Shown piece by piece: positions 1-8,116 of a stretch of DNA of 64,000 nucleotides. Position numbers and translations under genes: made by a program. The notes beneath the pieces were generated by a model. The model was not told where the DNA came from. It did no database searches and was given only the letters and a program-made list of their open reading frames with translations. The stretch is from Pandoraea cepalis. GTDB taxonomy: Bacteria; Pseudomonadota; Gammaproteobacteria; Burkholderiales; Burkholderiaceae. The DNA lies in NCBI RefSeq assembly GCF_902459665.1, contig NZ_CABPSL010000011.1, positions 1 through 64,000 on the forward strand, in the 5' to 3' direction. Positions within the stretch are counted from its first letter, which is position 1. Each line of letters begins with the position of its first letter.

Positions 1-166
1 TCGCCACGCCCGCTTCCTTCAGGCGCACCGCCTCCTCCACCGCGATTTCGTCGAACGGATTCATCGACATCTTCACGCTCGCGATGTCGACGCCACTGCC
101 GTCGCTCTTCACGCGAACTTTTACGTTGTAATCCACTACCCGTTTGACGGGGACAAGCACCTTCAT
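1..166 (-). CDS. etfB: Electron transfer flavoprotein beta subunit, N-terminal part (runs off left edge)
   Basis: The first 55 codons read [14 protein letters not shown] and continue to [19 protein letters not shown], the characteristic N-terminus of EtfB. This is the AMP-binding subunit of the heterodimeric flavoprotein that passes electrons from acyl-CoA and related dehydrogenases to ETF-ubiquinone oxidoreductase. The ATG at 166 is preceded on the minus strand by AAGGGAG at 173-179, which supports the start. The rest of the gene, and probably etfA, lie outside the window to the left. The MFS gene upstream ends 75 bases away, so some read-through is possible, but etf genes usually have their own promoter. 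Confidence 0.93.
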   Translation of the reverse strand, partial: MKVLVPVKRVVDYNVKVRVKSDGSGVDIASVKMSMNPFDEIAVEEAVRLKEAGVA

Positions 167-241
167 GCGGAACTCCCTTGATTCAGAAAACCCGGGCGGC
201 GAGCCACGACGACGGCGCCAGGCCCCCGGGAACGTACGACC

Positions 242-1471
242 TTACTCGATCTCGCGCCCTTTCGTTTCAGGCAACAACAAGGCGGTAATCAGCACGACAA
301 GATAGGCACCGCCGGCAAACATGCCGATGGCCGCACCAAGACCGCTGGTCTTGGCCAGATAACCGACCAGACTCGGGAATAGCGCACCGAAGCCGCGCCC
401 GAAGTTGTAGGTGAAACCCTGACCATTGGCGCGCACCGCCGACGGAAACAGCTCGGTCAAGTAAGCCCCCATGCCGCTGAAAATGCCCGACGCCGCGAAG
501 CCCAGCGGGAAGCCGAGGATGAGCATCTGATCATTGCTCAATTGAAGCTGGGTATAAGCGTAGATGGTCACGCCCGACAGCACGGCGAAAATCAGTAGGT
601 TGGCCCGACGCCCCAGACGGTCGGTCAGATAAGCCCCCGTCAGATAGCCGATGAACGACCCCAGAATAATCACGAGCAAATAGCCGCCAGTGCCGATGAC
701 CGACAGATGACGCTCCGTCTTCAGGAACGTGGGCAGCCACGTCGTCACGGCGTAGTACCCGCCCTGCACGCCAGTACACAGCAACGCAGCAAGCGCCGTG
801 GTCTTGATGAGCGACGGCGAGAAAATCGCCCATGCCGACGTGCGCTGGGCCGCGGCGGCTTCCTGCTTGCGTGTGCGCTCGAACAGCGCCGGTTCCGGCA
901 CATTCTTACGGATGAAGAGCACGAACAGCGCCGGAATCACGCCAATCCAGAAGAGTACGCGCCAGGCATAAGTCTCGGGCAGCAACGAGAAAGACGCCGT
1001 GTAGCACAGCGCCGCCACCGCCCAGCCGATGGCCCAGCCGCTTTGCACGGTGCCGACGGCGCGCCCGCGATACTCGGTGCGCACGATCTCGCCCATGAGC
1101 ACCGACCCCACCGCCCACTCGCCGCCGAATCCCAGCCCCTGCAACGCGCGCAGCACGAAGATCTGCTCGAAGTTCTGTGCGAAGCCGATCAGGACTGTGC
1201 AGATCGAGAACCAAAGAATCGTCGCTTGCAGAATGCGCACGCGCCCAAAGCGGTCGGCGAGCACGCCCGCCAGCCACCCGCCGATGGCCGAGAACAACAG
1301 GGTCACGGTGGCCAGCATGCCGGCCTGCGCCTTGTCGATCTGGAAGACGGTGATCAACGTCGTGATGACGAAGGTGAACACCATGAAGTCGAGCGCGTCG
1401 AGCGCCCAGCCGCCGAACGCCGCAACAAACGTGCGCCGCTCCGTCTTGTTCATCTGCCGATACCAGTCCAT
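242..1471 (-). CDS. MFS transporter (aromatic acid or sialate:H+ symporter type)
   Basis: A 409-residue major facilitator protein with about 12 hydrophobic segments. The loop 2-3 signature is visible as GWLAGVLADRFGRVR near residue 65, and the first helix holds GGWALDALDFMVF, the acidic helix-1 pattern of metabolite:H+ symporters of the AAHS/SHS type. It should import an organic acid at the inner membrane. The start at 1471 has GAGGAG six bases upstream. It is the last gene of a minus-strand run with the amidohydrolase and the FAD oxidase, so its substrate is probably the compound those enzymes process. The substrate cannot be read from the sequence. Confidence 0.88.
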   Translation of the reverse strand: MDWYRQMNKTERRTFVAAFGGWALDALDFMVFTFVITTLITVFQIDKAQAGMLATVTLLFSAIGGWLAGVLADRFGRVRILQATILWFSICTVLIGFAQNFEQIFVLRALQGLGFGGEWAVGSVLMGEIVRTEYRGRAVGTVQSGWAIGWAVAALCYTASFSLLPETYAWRVLFWIGVIPALFVLFIRKNVPEPALFERTRKQEAAAAQRTSAWAIFSPSLIKTTALAALLCTGVQGGYYAVTTWLPTFLKTERHLSVIGTGGYLLVIILGSFIGYLTGAYLTDRLGRRANLLIFAVLSGVTIYAYTQLQLSNDQMLILGFPLGFAASGIFSGMGAYLTELFPSAVRANGQGFTYNFGRGFGALFPSLVGYLAKTSGLGAAIGMFAGGAYLVVLITALLLPETKGREIE

Positions 1472-1561
1472 CTTGTCTCCTCGTGAAGTTTTGAAGTGCT
1501 TTGAAGTGGGGGTCGTACGCGGGCGCGCGGTGCGCCCGACAATGCCGGCAAGGTCAGTGCA

Positions 1562-2452
1562 TCAGGCCGTGGTCGGAAAACCGTAGAGACGCGCCGGGTT
1601 GTCCACGAGAATGCGGCGGCGTGTGTCGGCGTCGGGCGCCCACAGCGGCAGCAGATTGCGCAACGCCCCAGTGTTCGGCATACGCGTGAGCGACACATGC
1701 GGCCAGTCGCTGCCCCAGACCATGCGATCGGGGGCGTCTTCGATCAACGCTTGCGCAAACGGCGTGACGTCGTCGAACGTCGGGAAACGCTCGCTGATGC
1801 GATAGGCGCCCGAGAGCTTCACCCAGTACCCGTGATCGCGCACGAGCGCGCGCAGTGCGGAAAAGCCTGGGGCATCAAGCCCCTGCGCCACCGGCGTGTG
1901 CCCCATGTGATCAACGATGCCCGGCACCGGCAGCTTCGTCATGCGCGGCATCAGCTCGGGCAACGTGCTCACATCCATCAGGAACTGCATGTGCCAGCCA
2001 AGATCCTTGATTCGATGCGCGAGCGTTTCCATCGCCTTGAAGCCGATGCCGCCCCCGAACAGCACGTTGATGCGCAACCCGCGAACGCCCGCCGCGTGCA
2101 TCGCCTCGAGTTCGGCGTCGGTCACGTCCGGCGAGACCACCGCGATACCGCGCAGACGGTCGGGATGGCGGCGCAGCGTCTCGAGCAGGTAGCGGTTATC
2201 CGTGCCGTACACGCTGATTTGCACTAGCACGCCGTAGGTCATGCCGGTGGCATCGAGCATCGCGAGGTACTTGTCTTCTGGCGCGGGCGGCGGCGTATAG
2301 CTGCGCTCGGGCACCATCGGGTACGCATCGCTCGCCGCGACCACGTGCGCGTGCGTGTCGACGGCGCCGAACGGCACCACGAACGACGGCGGATCAATCT
2401 CGGCCAGCGGGCCGAGGCACAGCGGCGCGCCGGCGGCGGGGGTGACAATCAT
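1562..2452 (-). CDS. Amidohydrolase family protein (2-pyrone-4,6-dicarboxylate hydrolase-like)
   Basis: A 296-residue TIM-barrel amidohydrolase (Amidohydro_2 type). DTHAHV near residue 32 supplies the first His pair, VDHMGH the central His residues, and WGSDWPH near residue 245 the catalytic Asp. The closest characterised relatives I know hydrolyse lactones or dicarboxylates (LigI-type pyrone hydrolase), acting in the cytoplasm. GAGGAG lies five bases before the ATG at 2452. It sits between a GlcD-type oxidase and an MFS carrier in one minus-strand run, which suggests a small organic-acid pathway. The exact substrate is unknown. Confidence 0.82.
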   Translation of the reverse strand: MIVTPAAGAPLCLGPLAEIDPPSFVVPFGAVDTHAHVVAASDAYPMVPERSYTPPPAPEDKYLAMLDATGMTYGVLVQISVYGTDNRYLLETLRRHPDRLRGIAVVSPDVTDAELEAMHAAGVRGLRINVLFGGGIGFKAMETLAHRIKDLGWHMQFLMDVSTLPELMPRMTKLPVPGIVDHMGHTPVAQGLDAPGFSALRALVRDHGYWVKLSGAYRISERFPTFDDVTPFAQALIEDAPDRMVWGSDWPHVSLTRMPNTGALRNLLPLWAPDADTRRRILVDNPARLYGFPTTA

Positions 2453-2559
2453 ATCGACTCCTCAAGGGATGCGAGGGCGACGCTCGGAACGTCGGGCGCA
2501 CGCCGGGGGAAAACAGATCGAGCGCCGGGGACGCCGGCACTCATCGACAAAGCACGCGC

Positions 2560-3972
2560 TTACAGCAGCTTGCCCGGATTCATGATGCCGGCCGGATCGA
2601 ACACGGCCTTGATCTCGCGCATCAAGCGCAACTCCAGCGGCGACTTGTACTTCGCGAAGGACGCGCGCTTGAGCTGCCCGATGCCATGCTCGGCGCTGAT
2701 ACTGCCGCCGTAACGCACCACTTCGTCGAGCACTTCGGCGGTGATCGCCTCGCCGTGCTTCGCCATGAAGTCGGCCGCCTCGCCCGCGGGACGCGACAGG
2801 TTGTAATGCAGATTGCCGTCGCCGAAATGCCCGAAGATGAAGGGACGCACCTGCGGGCACACGCGCCGCACGCGCGCTTCGGCGCTCGTCATGAAATCCG
2901 GAATCGCTTCGATGGGCAGCGAAACGTCATGCTTGAGGTGCGGTCCGTCGGCGCGCTGCGCCTCGGAGATTTCCTCACGCAACTTCCACATCGCCTCCAC
3001 CTGCCCGAGCGTGGACGACACCACGGCGTCGGCACACAGATCGCGCTCGATGGCCGTCTCGATCACGCGCTCCAGCAAGGCGGCCAGCGCTAGTTCGTCC
3101 GCCGTATCGGCCAGCTCGATCAGCACGTAGCCGGGGTGCCGCTCGCCGAATGGCGCACGCACGTCGGGCACATGCGCCATCACCAGGTCGACACACTCGC
3201 CCGTGAAGAACTCGAACGCCTGCATGCGCGGGCCGCACGCCGCAAACAGCAATTCATACAAGGCCAGCGCCTGACGCGGCGACGTGACCGCGGCAATCAC
3301 CACCTGACGCACGGGGGTCGGCGCATACAGCCGCAATGCTGCGGCAGTGATCACACCGAGCGTGCCTTCCGAGCCGATGAGCAACTGCTTGAGGTCGTAA
3401 CCGGTGTTGTCCTTGCGCAGGGTGCGCAGACCATGCAGGATCTCGCCGTTCGGCAGCACGGCTTCGACGCCGAGCACCAGTTCGCGCGTCATGCCGTAGC
3501 GCACGACGTTCACGCCGCCGGCGTTGGTCGCGAGGTTGCCGCCGAGCTGACACGAGCCCTCGGCCGCGAGACTGAGCGGCAGCAGGCGGTTTGCATCGCG
3601 CGCGACGCGTTGCAGGTCTTCGAGAATGCAGCCGGCCTCGGCCACCAGCGTGTTGGCGATGGTGTCCAGACTGCGCACGGCATGCATGCGATCAAGACTG
3701 AGCACCACGTTCTGCGCCGACGCGTCGGGCGTGGCACCACCGCACAGCCCCGTGTTGCCGCCACGCGGCACGACCGGCGTGCCCGTGCTCTGACATAGCG
3801 CGAGGATCTTCGCGACGTCTTCCGTCGTGCGCGGACGCACAACCGCCTGGGCGTTGCCGCGATACATGCCGCGCCAGTCGACGAGCCACGGCGCAACGTC
3901 GTCGGGGGAGGTGAAAACGCTGTCGGCGCCGACGGCGTCGACAAGGCGCTGAGCGAAAGCAGTGAGGGGCAT
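2560..3972 (-). CDS. FAD-linked oxidase (GlcD/D-2-hydroxyacid dehydrogenase type)
   Basis: A 470-residue flavoprotein of the vanillyl-alcohol-oxidase superfamily. The N-terminal FAD-binding domain contains PRGGNTGLCGGATPD near residue 70. The C-terminal FAD-oxidase domain contains FGHFGDGNLHYN, with metal- and substrate-binding His residues, and SAEHGIGQLKR near the end. These enzymes oxidise D-2-hydroxy acids such as D-lactate, glycolate or D-2-hydroxyglutarate and pass electrons to ETF or the quinone pool; etfB lies three genes away. It starts about 50 bases after the GntR gene. A second enzyme of the same architecture is encoded at 16154-17551. Confidence 0.88.
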   Translation of the reverse strand: MPLTAFAQRLVDAVGADSVFTSPDDVAPWLVDWRGMYRGNAQAVVRPRTTEDVAKILALCQSTGTPVVPRGGNTGLCGGATPDASAQNVVLSLDRMHAVRSLDTIANTLVAEAGCILEDLQRVARDANRLLPLSLAAEGSCQLGGNLATNAGGVNVVRYGMTRELVLGVEAVLPNGEILHGLRTLRKDNTGYDLKQLLIGSEGTLGVITAAALRLYAPTPVRQVVIAAVTSPRQALALYELLFAACGPRMQAFEFFTGECVDLVMAHVPDVRAPFGERHPGYVLIELADTADELALAALLERVIETAIERDLCADAVVSSTLGQVEAMWKLREEISEAQRADGPHLKHDVSLPIEAIPDFMTSAEARVRRVCPQVRPFIFGHFGDGNLHYNLSRPAGEAADFMAKHGEAITAEVLDEVVRYGGSISAEHGIGQLKRASFAKYKSPLELRLMREIKAVFDPAGIMNPGKLL

Positions 3973-4022
3973 AGGGTCGCGCGTCGGGGGTTACGGTGCG
4001 GAGGATGGGATCTGACGACGGG

Positions 4023-4754
4023 TCAGGCGCGGGTCGACGCGATGGCGCCGGTAATGATGTCGCGCTCGGGCAGCGTCAGCCCGAGACGCGCCGAAGCACG
4101 CAGCAGATGCGAGAGCGACGCCGCGCGCGCCAGCAGCGGATCGCGCGCCTTGATGGCGTTGAAAACGGCCACGTGCTCCTGATGCACCTGCGCGGCGAGT
4201 CCCTCGTGGCGCAGCGTGTTCGAACGCGCCGCTTGCACGACCTGCCGCATCTGCAGGTTCAGGTACTGAAGAAGATCGGCGTAATAACGATTGTGCGTGG
4301 CACGCGCAATCGCGGCGTGAAACGCGGTGTCGTACTCCACGCCATTGTCGGCGTGGTACAGATTCGTCTCGAGTTTCTCCAGGATGTCGGCGAGTCGGCG
4401 AATGTCATCGTCGGTATGACGCACTGCGGCGAGTGCGGCGGCCGTGCTCTCCAGATCGAGACGCAGCTCGTAGACGCTCGCGAGGTCGGCAGCGTCTTGC
4501 CCGGCCGGCACCTGAAAACCGCTCGACGGCGTGCGCGCCTTCACGGTCACGCCCGCCCCCTGTCGGCTGTCGATCAATCCTTGCGCGCGCAGGCGCTCCG
4601 TCACTTCGCGGATCACCGCTTGGCTCACGCCGTACGTCTCGGCGAGTTGCTTGCCGGTCGGCAGCTTGGTGCCGATCGGATATGTCCCTTGCCGGATCGC
4701 CTCCTGCAACTGCTGCGCGACTTGTTCGGTCAAGGTCTTGGGCTTGGTGGTCAT
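4023..4754 (-). CDS. GntR family regulator, FadR/FCD subfamily
   Basis: 243 residues. The N-terminal winged helix (about 8-75) holds the GntR pattern GTKLPTGKQLAETYGVSQAVIREV. The C-terminal all-helical FCD ligand domain includes RLDLESTAAALAA and FHAAIARATHNRYYADL, with the metal- or ligand-binding His residues. It heads the minus-strand run with the FAD oxidase, amidohydrolase and MFS carrier and is probably their local repressor, responding to an organic acid. The AT-rich stretch at 4765-4810 upstream is the likely promoter and operator region, but I could not pick out a convincing palindrome there. Confidence 0.88.
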   Translation of the reverse strand: MTTKPKTLTEQVAQQLQEAIRQGTYPIGTKLPTGKQLAETYGVSQAVIREVTERLRAQGLIDSRQGAGVTVKARTPSSGFQVPAGQDAADLASVYELRLDLESTAAALAAVRHTDDDIRRLADILEKLETNLYHADNGVEYDTAFHAAIARATHNRYYADLLQYLNLQMRQVVQAARSNTLRHEGLAAQVHQEHVAVFNAIKARDPLLARAASLSHLLRASARLGLTLPERDIITGAIASTRA

Positions 4755-4866
4755 GCGCTCACGTCACGGAATATTTTTCTGGTTTGCATGTTATATGAAA
4801 ACTTTTGACAGTCATCACCGAGTTAACCCTAGGTGCGCATCTCGTCTCCCGGTCCAGAAAAGACAA

Positions 4867-4896
4867 AGGCGGTGAGGGAGATTCCCTTCACCGCCT
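4867..4896 (-). terminator. Intrinsic terminator for the ABM-domain gene
   Basis: A 12-bp stem (AGGCGGTGAGGG against CCTTCACCGCCT, one G-T wobble) closes a 6-base loop. Read on the minus strand it is followed by a T-rich tail, TTTGTCTTTTC. It lies 28 bases past the stop of the gene at 4925-5224. Confidence 0.8.
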
Positions 4897-4924
4897 GCGT
4901 TGCTGCGCTTGATGTGCGTAGCCC

Positions 4925-5224
4925 TTAGAAGCCGATGAGCGCTTCCGTGACATGCCCCACATTCGGCGGCACCGCGAAGCAGTCGCTCACCAGCGCGCGC
5001 CATTGCTGGAACGCTTCCGAGTTACGGAAGTGGACGGTGTGATCTTCCAGCGTTTCCCATGTCACGACCAGGCTGTAGTGCGTCGGTTGCTCGATGGACT
5101 TGAGCAGACGCATGCCATGGCACCCTTTCGAGCCCTTGAACAACGGCGTCGCCTTGGCGACACCTTGCTCGAACGCGGCTTCGGTGCCGGGCTTCACTTC
5201 GATCTGGGCGATTTCAAAGATCAT
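4925..5224 (-). CDS. Antibiotic biosynthesis monooxygenase (ABM) domain protein
   Basis: A 99-residue protein made almost entirely of one dimeric alpha/beta-barrel ABM domain: MIFEIAQIEVKPGTEAAFE, then SLVVTWETLEDHTVHFRNSEAF. Proteins of this size are homodimers and range from quinol monooxygenases to stress or detoxification proteins; the sequence does not say which. It is transcribed alone, with its own terminator at 4867-4896 and the ammonium transporter control region behind it. Confidence 0.82.
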   Translation of the reverse strand: MIFEIAQIEVKPGTEAAFEQGVAKATPLFKGSKGCHGMRLLKSIEQPTHYSLVVTWETLEDHTVHFRNSEAFQQWRALVSDCFAVPPNVGHVTEALIGF

Positions 5225-5467
5225 CGGATTTCCTCAGTGATTTGCGCGTGATAGCGCTTATGTCGATCGTGTTCTCGTCGCACGACGGCGCGGTTGGCAG
5301 CGCGGCATCGTCGACACCGGACGGGCAGCATGGCCCCGTGAGACCGTCAGATTCTATACCGCGCGTTCACGCGACGCATCGCATGAACGGCCGCACATCC
5401 TTTCCGCTTTTTTCGGCCAGTGCGCGTCACGTCGATGCACGGACTTCGCTCATCGACACGCCACACG

Positions 5468-5482
5468 GCACCATGAACGTGC
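5468..5482 (+). promoter_or_regulatory. Candidate NtrC binding site
   Basis: GCACCATGAACGTGC fits the NtrC half-site layout GCAC-N7-GTGC (consensus GCACY-N5-RGTGC, one mismatch at R). It lies about 70 bases upstream of the -24 element, a normal enhancer distance. Confidence 0.5.
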
Positions 5483-5549
5483 AGCACGGCGCCGAAAATT
5501 TCATATCGCCAGACAAAACATCAATATCAATCAATGGGATACAAATTGC

Positions 5550-5565
5550 TGGCATTACTCTTGCA
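5550..5565 (+). promoter_or_regulatory. Sigma-54 (-24/-12) promoter of amt
   Basis: TGGCATTACTCTTGCA keeps the invariant GG (5551-5552) and GC (5563-5564) exactly ten bases apart and matches the TGGCAC-N5-TTGCA consensus at nearly every position. Transcription would begin near 5576, giving a short leader before the ATG at 5608. Confidence 0.8.
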
Positions 5566-5607
5566 TATCATCGTTCTTCTCCATGTTTGCACCAAAAGAG
5601 CACATTC

Positions 5608-6810
5608 ATGCCCAATTCCAATACACCCGGCGACGTGCTGTTCCTCCTGCTCGGCGCGATCCTGGTGCTTGCCATGCACGCTGGCTTTGCGTTTCTCGAA
5701 CTCGGCACGGTTCGAAAGAAGAATCAGGTCAACGCCCTCGTCAAGATCCTGACCGACTTCGCGGTCTCGGGTCTCGCCTATTTCTTCATCGGCTATCCGC
5801 TCGCGTACGGCGTCGATTTCTGGTCGAGTGCCACGGTGCTCTCCGAGCACAACGGCTACGCGCTGGTTCGCTTCTTCTTCCTGCTGACATTCGCGGCGGC
5901 GATACCCGCCATCGTGTCGGGCGGCATTGCGGAGCGCGCCAAGTTTCACCCGCAGTCCGTGGCGACGTTCTTCCTCGTCGGCGTGATCTATCCGTTCTTC
6001 GAGGGCATCGCCTGGAATGGCCATCTGGGGGTTCAGGACTGGTTCACGCATGCGCTGGGCGCACCGTTCCACGATTTCGCGGGTTCGGTGGTCGTGCATG
6101 CCGTTGGCGGCTGGATCGGGCTGGCTGCGGTGCTGCACCTCGGCGCGCGCCGGGGACGCTACAACGGCCAGGGACAAGTCGCCGCGCATCCGCCGTCGTC
6201 GATTCCGTTCCTGGCGCTTGGTGCATGGATCCTGATTGTCGGCTGGTTCGGCTTCAACGTGATGAGCGCACAGCGCGTGGGCGGCATCTCAGGGCTGGTT
6301 GCCGTGAACTCGCTCATGGCGATGGTGGGCGGCACGCTCGTGGCCATGTGGGTCGGCAAGGACGACCCCGGCTTTATCCATAACGGCCCGCTCGCGGGAC
6401 TCGTTGCAGTGTGCGCGGGCTCGGACGTCATGCATCCGTTGGGCGCGCTTGTTGTCGGTGCGGTCGCCGGCGGCCTGTTCGTGTGGCTGTTCACGGTGAC
6501 GCAGAACCGTCTGCGCATCGACGACGTGCTCGGCGTGTGGCCGTTGCACGGCGTGTGCGGCGTGTGGGGCGGCGTTGCCGCGGGCATCTTTGGACAGACG
6601 GCGCTCGGGGGCGTGGGCGGCGTGAGCTTCCTCGCGCAGGTCGCCGGGACCTTGATGGGCGTGGTAATCGCCTTCGCCGGCGGGTATGTCGTGTACGGCG
6701 TGATCAAACGCTGTGTGGGCCTACGGCTCGACGACGAACAGGAATACTACGGCGCCGACCTCTCCATCCATAAGATCACCGCGACGCCGGAGCGCGAGAC
6801 GAACTGGTGA
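5608..6810 (+). CDS. amt: Ammonium transporter (Amt family)
   Basis: A 400-residue inner-membrane channel with about 11 helices. Family landmarks are visible in order: VRKKNQVNAL near residue 33, GGIAERAKF, the first pore His in VVVHAVGGW, and the twin pore His in WPLHGVCGVWGG. It conducts ammonium into the cell under nitrogen limitation. I place the start at 5608 rather than the longer in-frame ATG at 5242 because the sigma-54 promoter lies between them and MPNSNTPGDVLFLLL leads directly into the first helix. There is no glnK beside it, unlike most amtB genes. A terminator follows at 6832-6861. Confidence 0.93.
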   Translation: MPNSNTPGDVLFLLLGAILVLAMHAGFAFLELGTVRKKNQVNALVKILTDFAVSGLAYFFIGYPLAYGVDFWSSATVLSEHNGYALVRFFFLLTFAAAIPAIVSGGIAERAKFHPQSVATFFLVGVIYPFFEGIAWNGHLGVQDWFTHALGAPFHDFAGSVVVHAVGGWIGLAAVLHLGARRGRYNGQGQVAAHPPSSIPFLALGAWILIVGWFGFNVMSAQRVGGISGLVAVNSLMAMVGGTLVAMWVGKDDPGFIHNGPLAGLVAVCAGSDVMHPLGALVVGAVAGGLFVWLFTVTQNRLRIDDVLGVWPLHGVCGVWGGVAAGIFGQTALGGVGGVSFLAQVAGTLMGVVIAFAGGYVVYGVIKRCVGLRLDDEQEYYGADLSIHKITATPERETNW

Positions 6811-6831
6811 GTGTGTTGGCGGAAGACCAGG

Positions 6832-6861
6832 GGCGTTGTCGCGGTTTGCGACGACGCCTTT
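6832..6861 (+). terminator. Intrinsic terminator of amt
   Basis: An 11-bp stem (GGCGTTGTCGC against GCGACGACGCC, one wobble pair) with loop GGTTT is followed by TTT, 21 bases past the amt stop. The rest of 6862-7028 shows nothing I can name. Confidence 0.65.
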
Positions 6862-7028
6862 CCCTGCGCACTCGCACGGCGCGTTGACGTTCTGAGGTGG
6901 CGCACAGAAGGCGATGCGCCCAGTGATCGAATGCATGCGCACAGGCAGGGACGCCATCCGACCAGTCCGGCGAGGCCGACGAGAGCCACCGTCAGGCGAT
7001 CATTCGGGCGAGACGGTCCCAGGCCATG

Positions 7029-7979
7029 TCAAGCCACAACGGCCGGCGCCATCTCCCGAAAGCCGGGCGACGCCGCAATGCGGTTCAGGTCGCCGATCAA
7101 CCAGTCCAGGCAAAGGGCCGGGAGCGGCGCCAACTGCCGACGGGCGAGCGTCTTGATCTGCATCCGGCGCTGTCGCAGCAGCTCGGTGTCAAAAGGCCGC
7201 GCGACAAGCCCGTCCTGCTCCAGGCGTTGCGCCACCGAAAGATAGCCCGACGGCAGCACCGCCCCAGGAATTGTCTGCACGAAGCGATACAGTGCCCCTA
7301 CGTATCGGCTTGTCACGCGTGGCACGATTTCCAACCCGGCCACATTGCAGGCGATGTCGAACAATTGCCGATTGGTGGTGCCGGCGTCCTGCAGCAACAC
7401 CGGGTACGCGGCAATGTCCTGCAGGCTCACCGCTTTCTGTGCGGCAAGCGGATGGCCCTCCCTCAGCAGCGCCACCACCGGCGCCGGCAGCGTCAGATGG
7501 GCGTGCACGCCCGGCTCCGCCGCGAAGCTGAAGCCCAACGCAATCGACGCCATGCCGGCCAGCAGCATCTGATGCGCCACATCGGCCGGCACCACTTCCA
7601 GTTCGACGAGCGCTTCCGGGTGCGCCGCCAGAAACGCCCCCATCGATCGAGGCAGAAAATCGAAGGCATAGCCTTCGGTGCACGCAATTCGAATCGTGCG
7701 CAGCCGTTGGTGCTCCTCCCCCTGTATTTCATCGACGACCGACTGGGCATCGACCAGGCTGCGCTGCGCATGGCGCAGCAGCACGCGCCCCGCATGCGAG
7801 AGCTCCATGCCTCGGGCATGTCGGTCGAATAGCGGCACGCCGATATCGTCCTCGAGCTTGGAAATGTGCCGGCTGAGGGCCGAGACGGTCAGCCCGAGGC
7901 GGTCCGTTGCGGCGGTGAGCGAACCCGCCTGGGCAACGACAGAGAAGTAATAAAGCGACGGTTCAAGCAGTTTGCGCAT
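7029..7979 (-). CDS. LysR family transcriptional regulator
   Basis: 316 residues. The N-terminal winged helix includes YYFSVVAQAGSLTAATDRLGLTVSALSRHI. The type-2 periplasmic-binding-like ligand domain follows (about 95-300), with TIRIACTEGYAFDFLP opening it. It is divergent from the M20 peptidase gene and probably activates the 8117-14832 operon in response to an amino acid or peptide. A palindrome at 8000-8024 in the shared intergenic region is its likely binding site. Confidence 0.9.
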   Translation of the reverse strand: MRKLLEPSLYYFSVVAQAGSLTAATDRLGLTVSALSRHISKLEDDIGVPLFDRHARGMELSHAGRVLLRHAQRSLVDAQSVVDEIQGEEHQRLRTIRIACTEGYAFDFLPRSMGAFLAAHPEALVELEVVPADVAHQMLLAGMASIALGFSFAAEPGVHAHLTLPAPVVALLREGHPLAAQKAVSLQDIAAYPVLLQDAGTTNRQLFDIACNVAGLEIVPRVTSRYVGALYRFVQTIPGAVLPSGYLSVAQRLEQDGLVARPFDTELLRQRRMQIKTLARRQLAPLPALCLDWLIGDLNRIAASPGFREMAPAVVA

Positions 7980-7999
7980 GGCAAAAACCCGGTTCAGCG

Positions 8000-8024
8000 A
8001 AATTTTGAGAGCTTTGCAAAATTT
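8000..8024. promoter_or_regulatory. Candidate LysR operator
   Basis: Perfect 8-base arms AAATTTTG and CAAAATTT, separated by nine bases, lie in the AT-rich gap between the divergent LysR gene (start 7979) and the peptidase gene (start 8117). The position and spacing suit a LysR tetramer recognition site. Confidence 0.5.
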
Positions 8025-8116
8025 TCAACGATCTGTTTTTAAATTGCGAATACAAAAAAAATTACCGGGAGGTACGCTGGGCCGTCATCAAAGTTCTGTA
8101 TGCGCTCCCAGGAAAT

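Larger units (their letters stand above)
5225..5607. other. Control region between the ABM gene and amt
   Basis: About 380 bases without a convincing gene. An open frame continuous with amt extends back to 5242, but it contains the sigma-54 promoter within it, so it is unlikely to be translated from there. The region holds the NtrC-like site (5468-5482) and the -24/-12 promoter (5550-5565). Its left end carries the promoter of the ABM gene. Confidence 0.7.

Noticed and set aside
5242-5607. N-terminal extension of amt
   Set aside because: A sigma-54 promoter lies inside it, and the extension has no Amt similarity.
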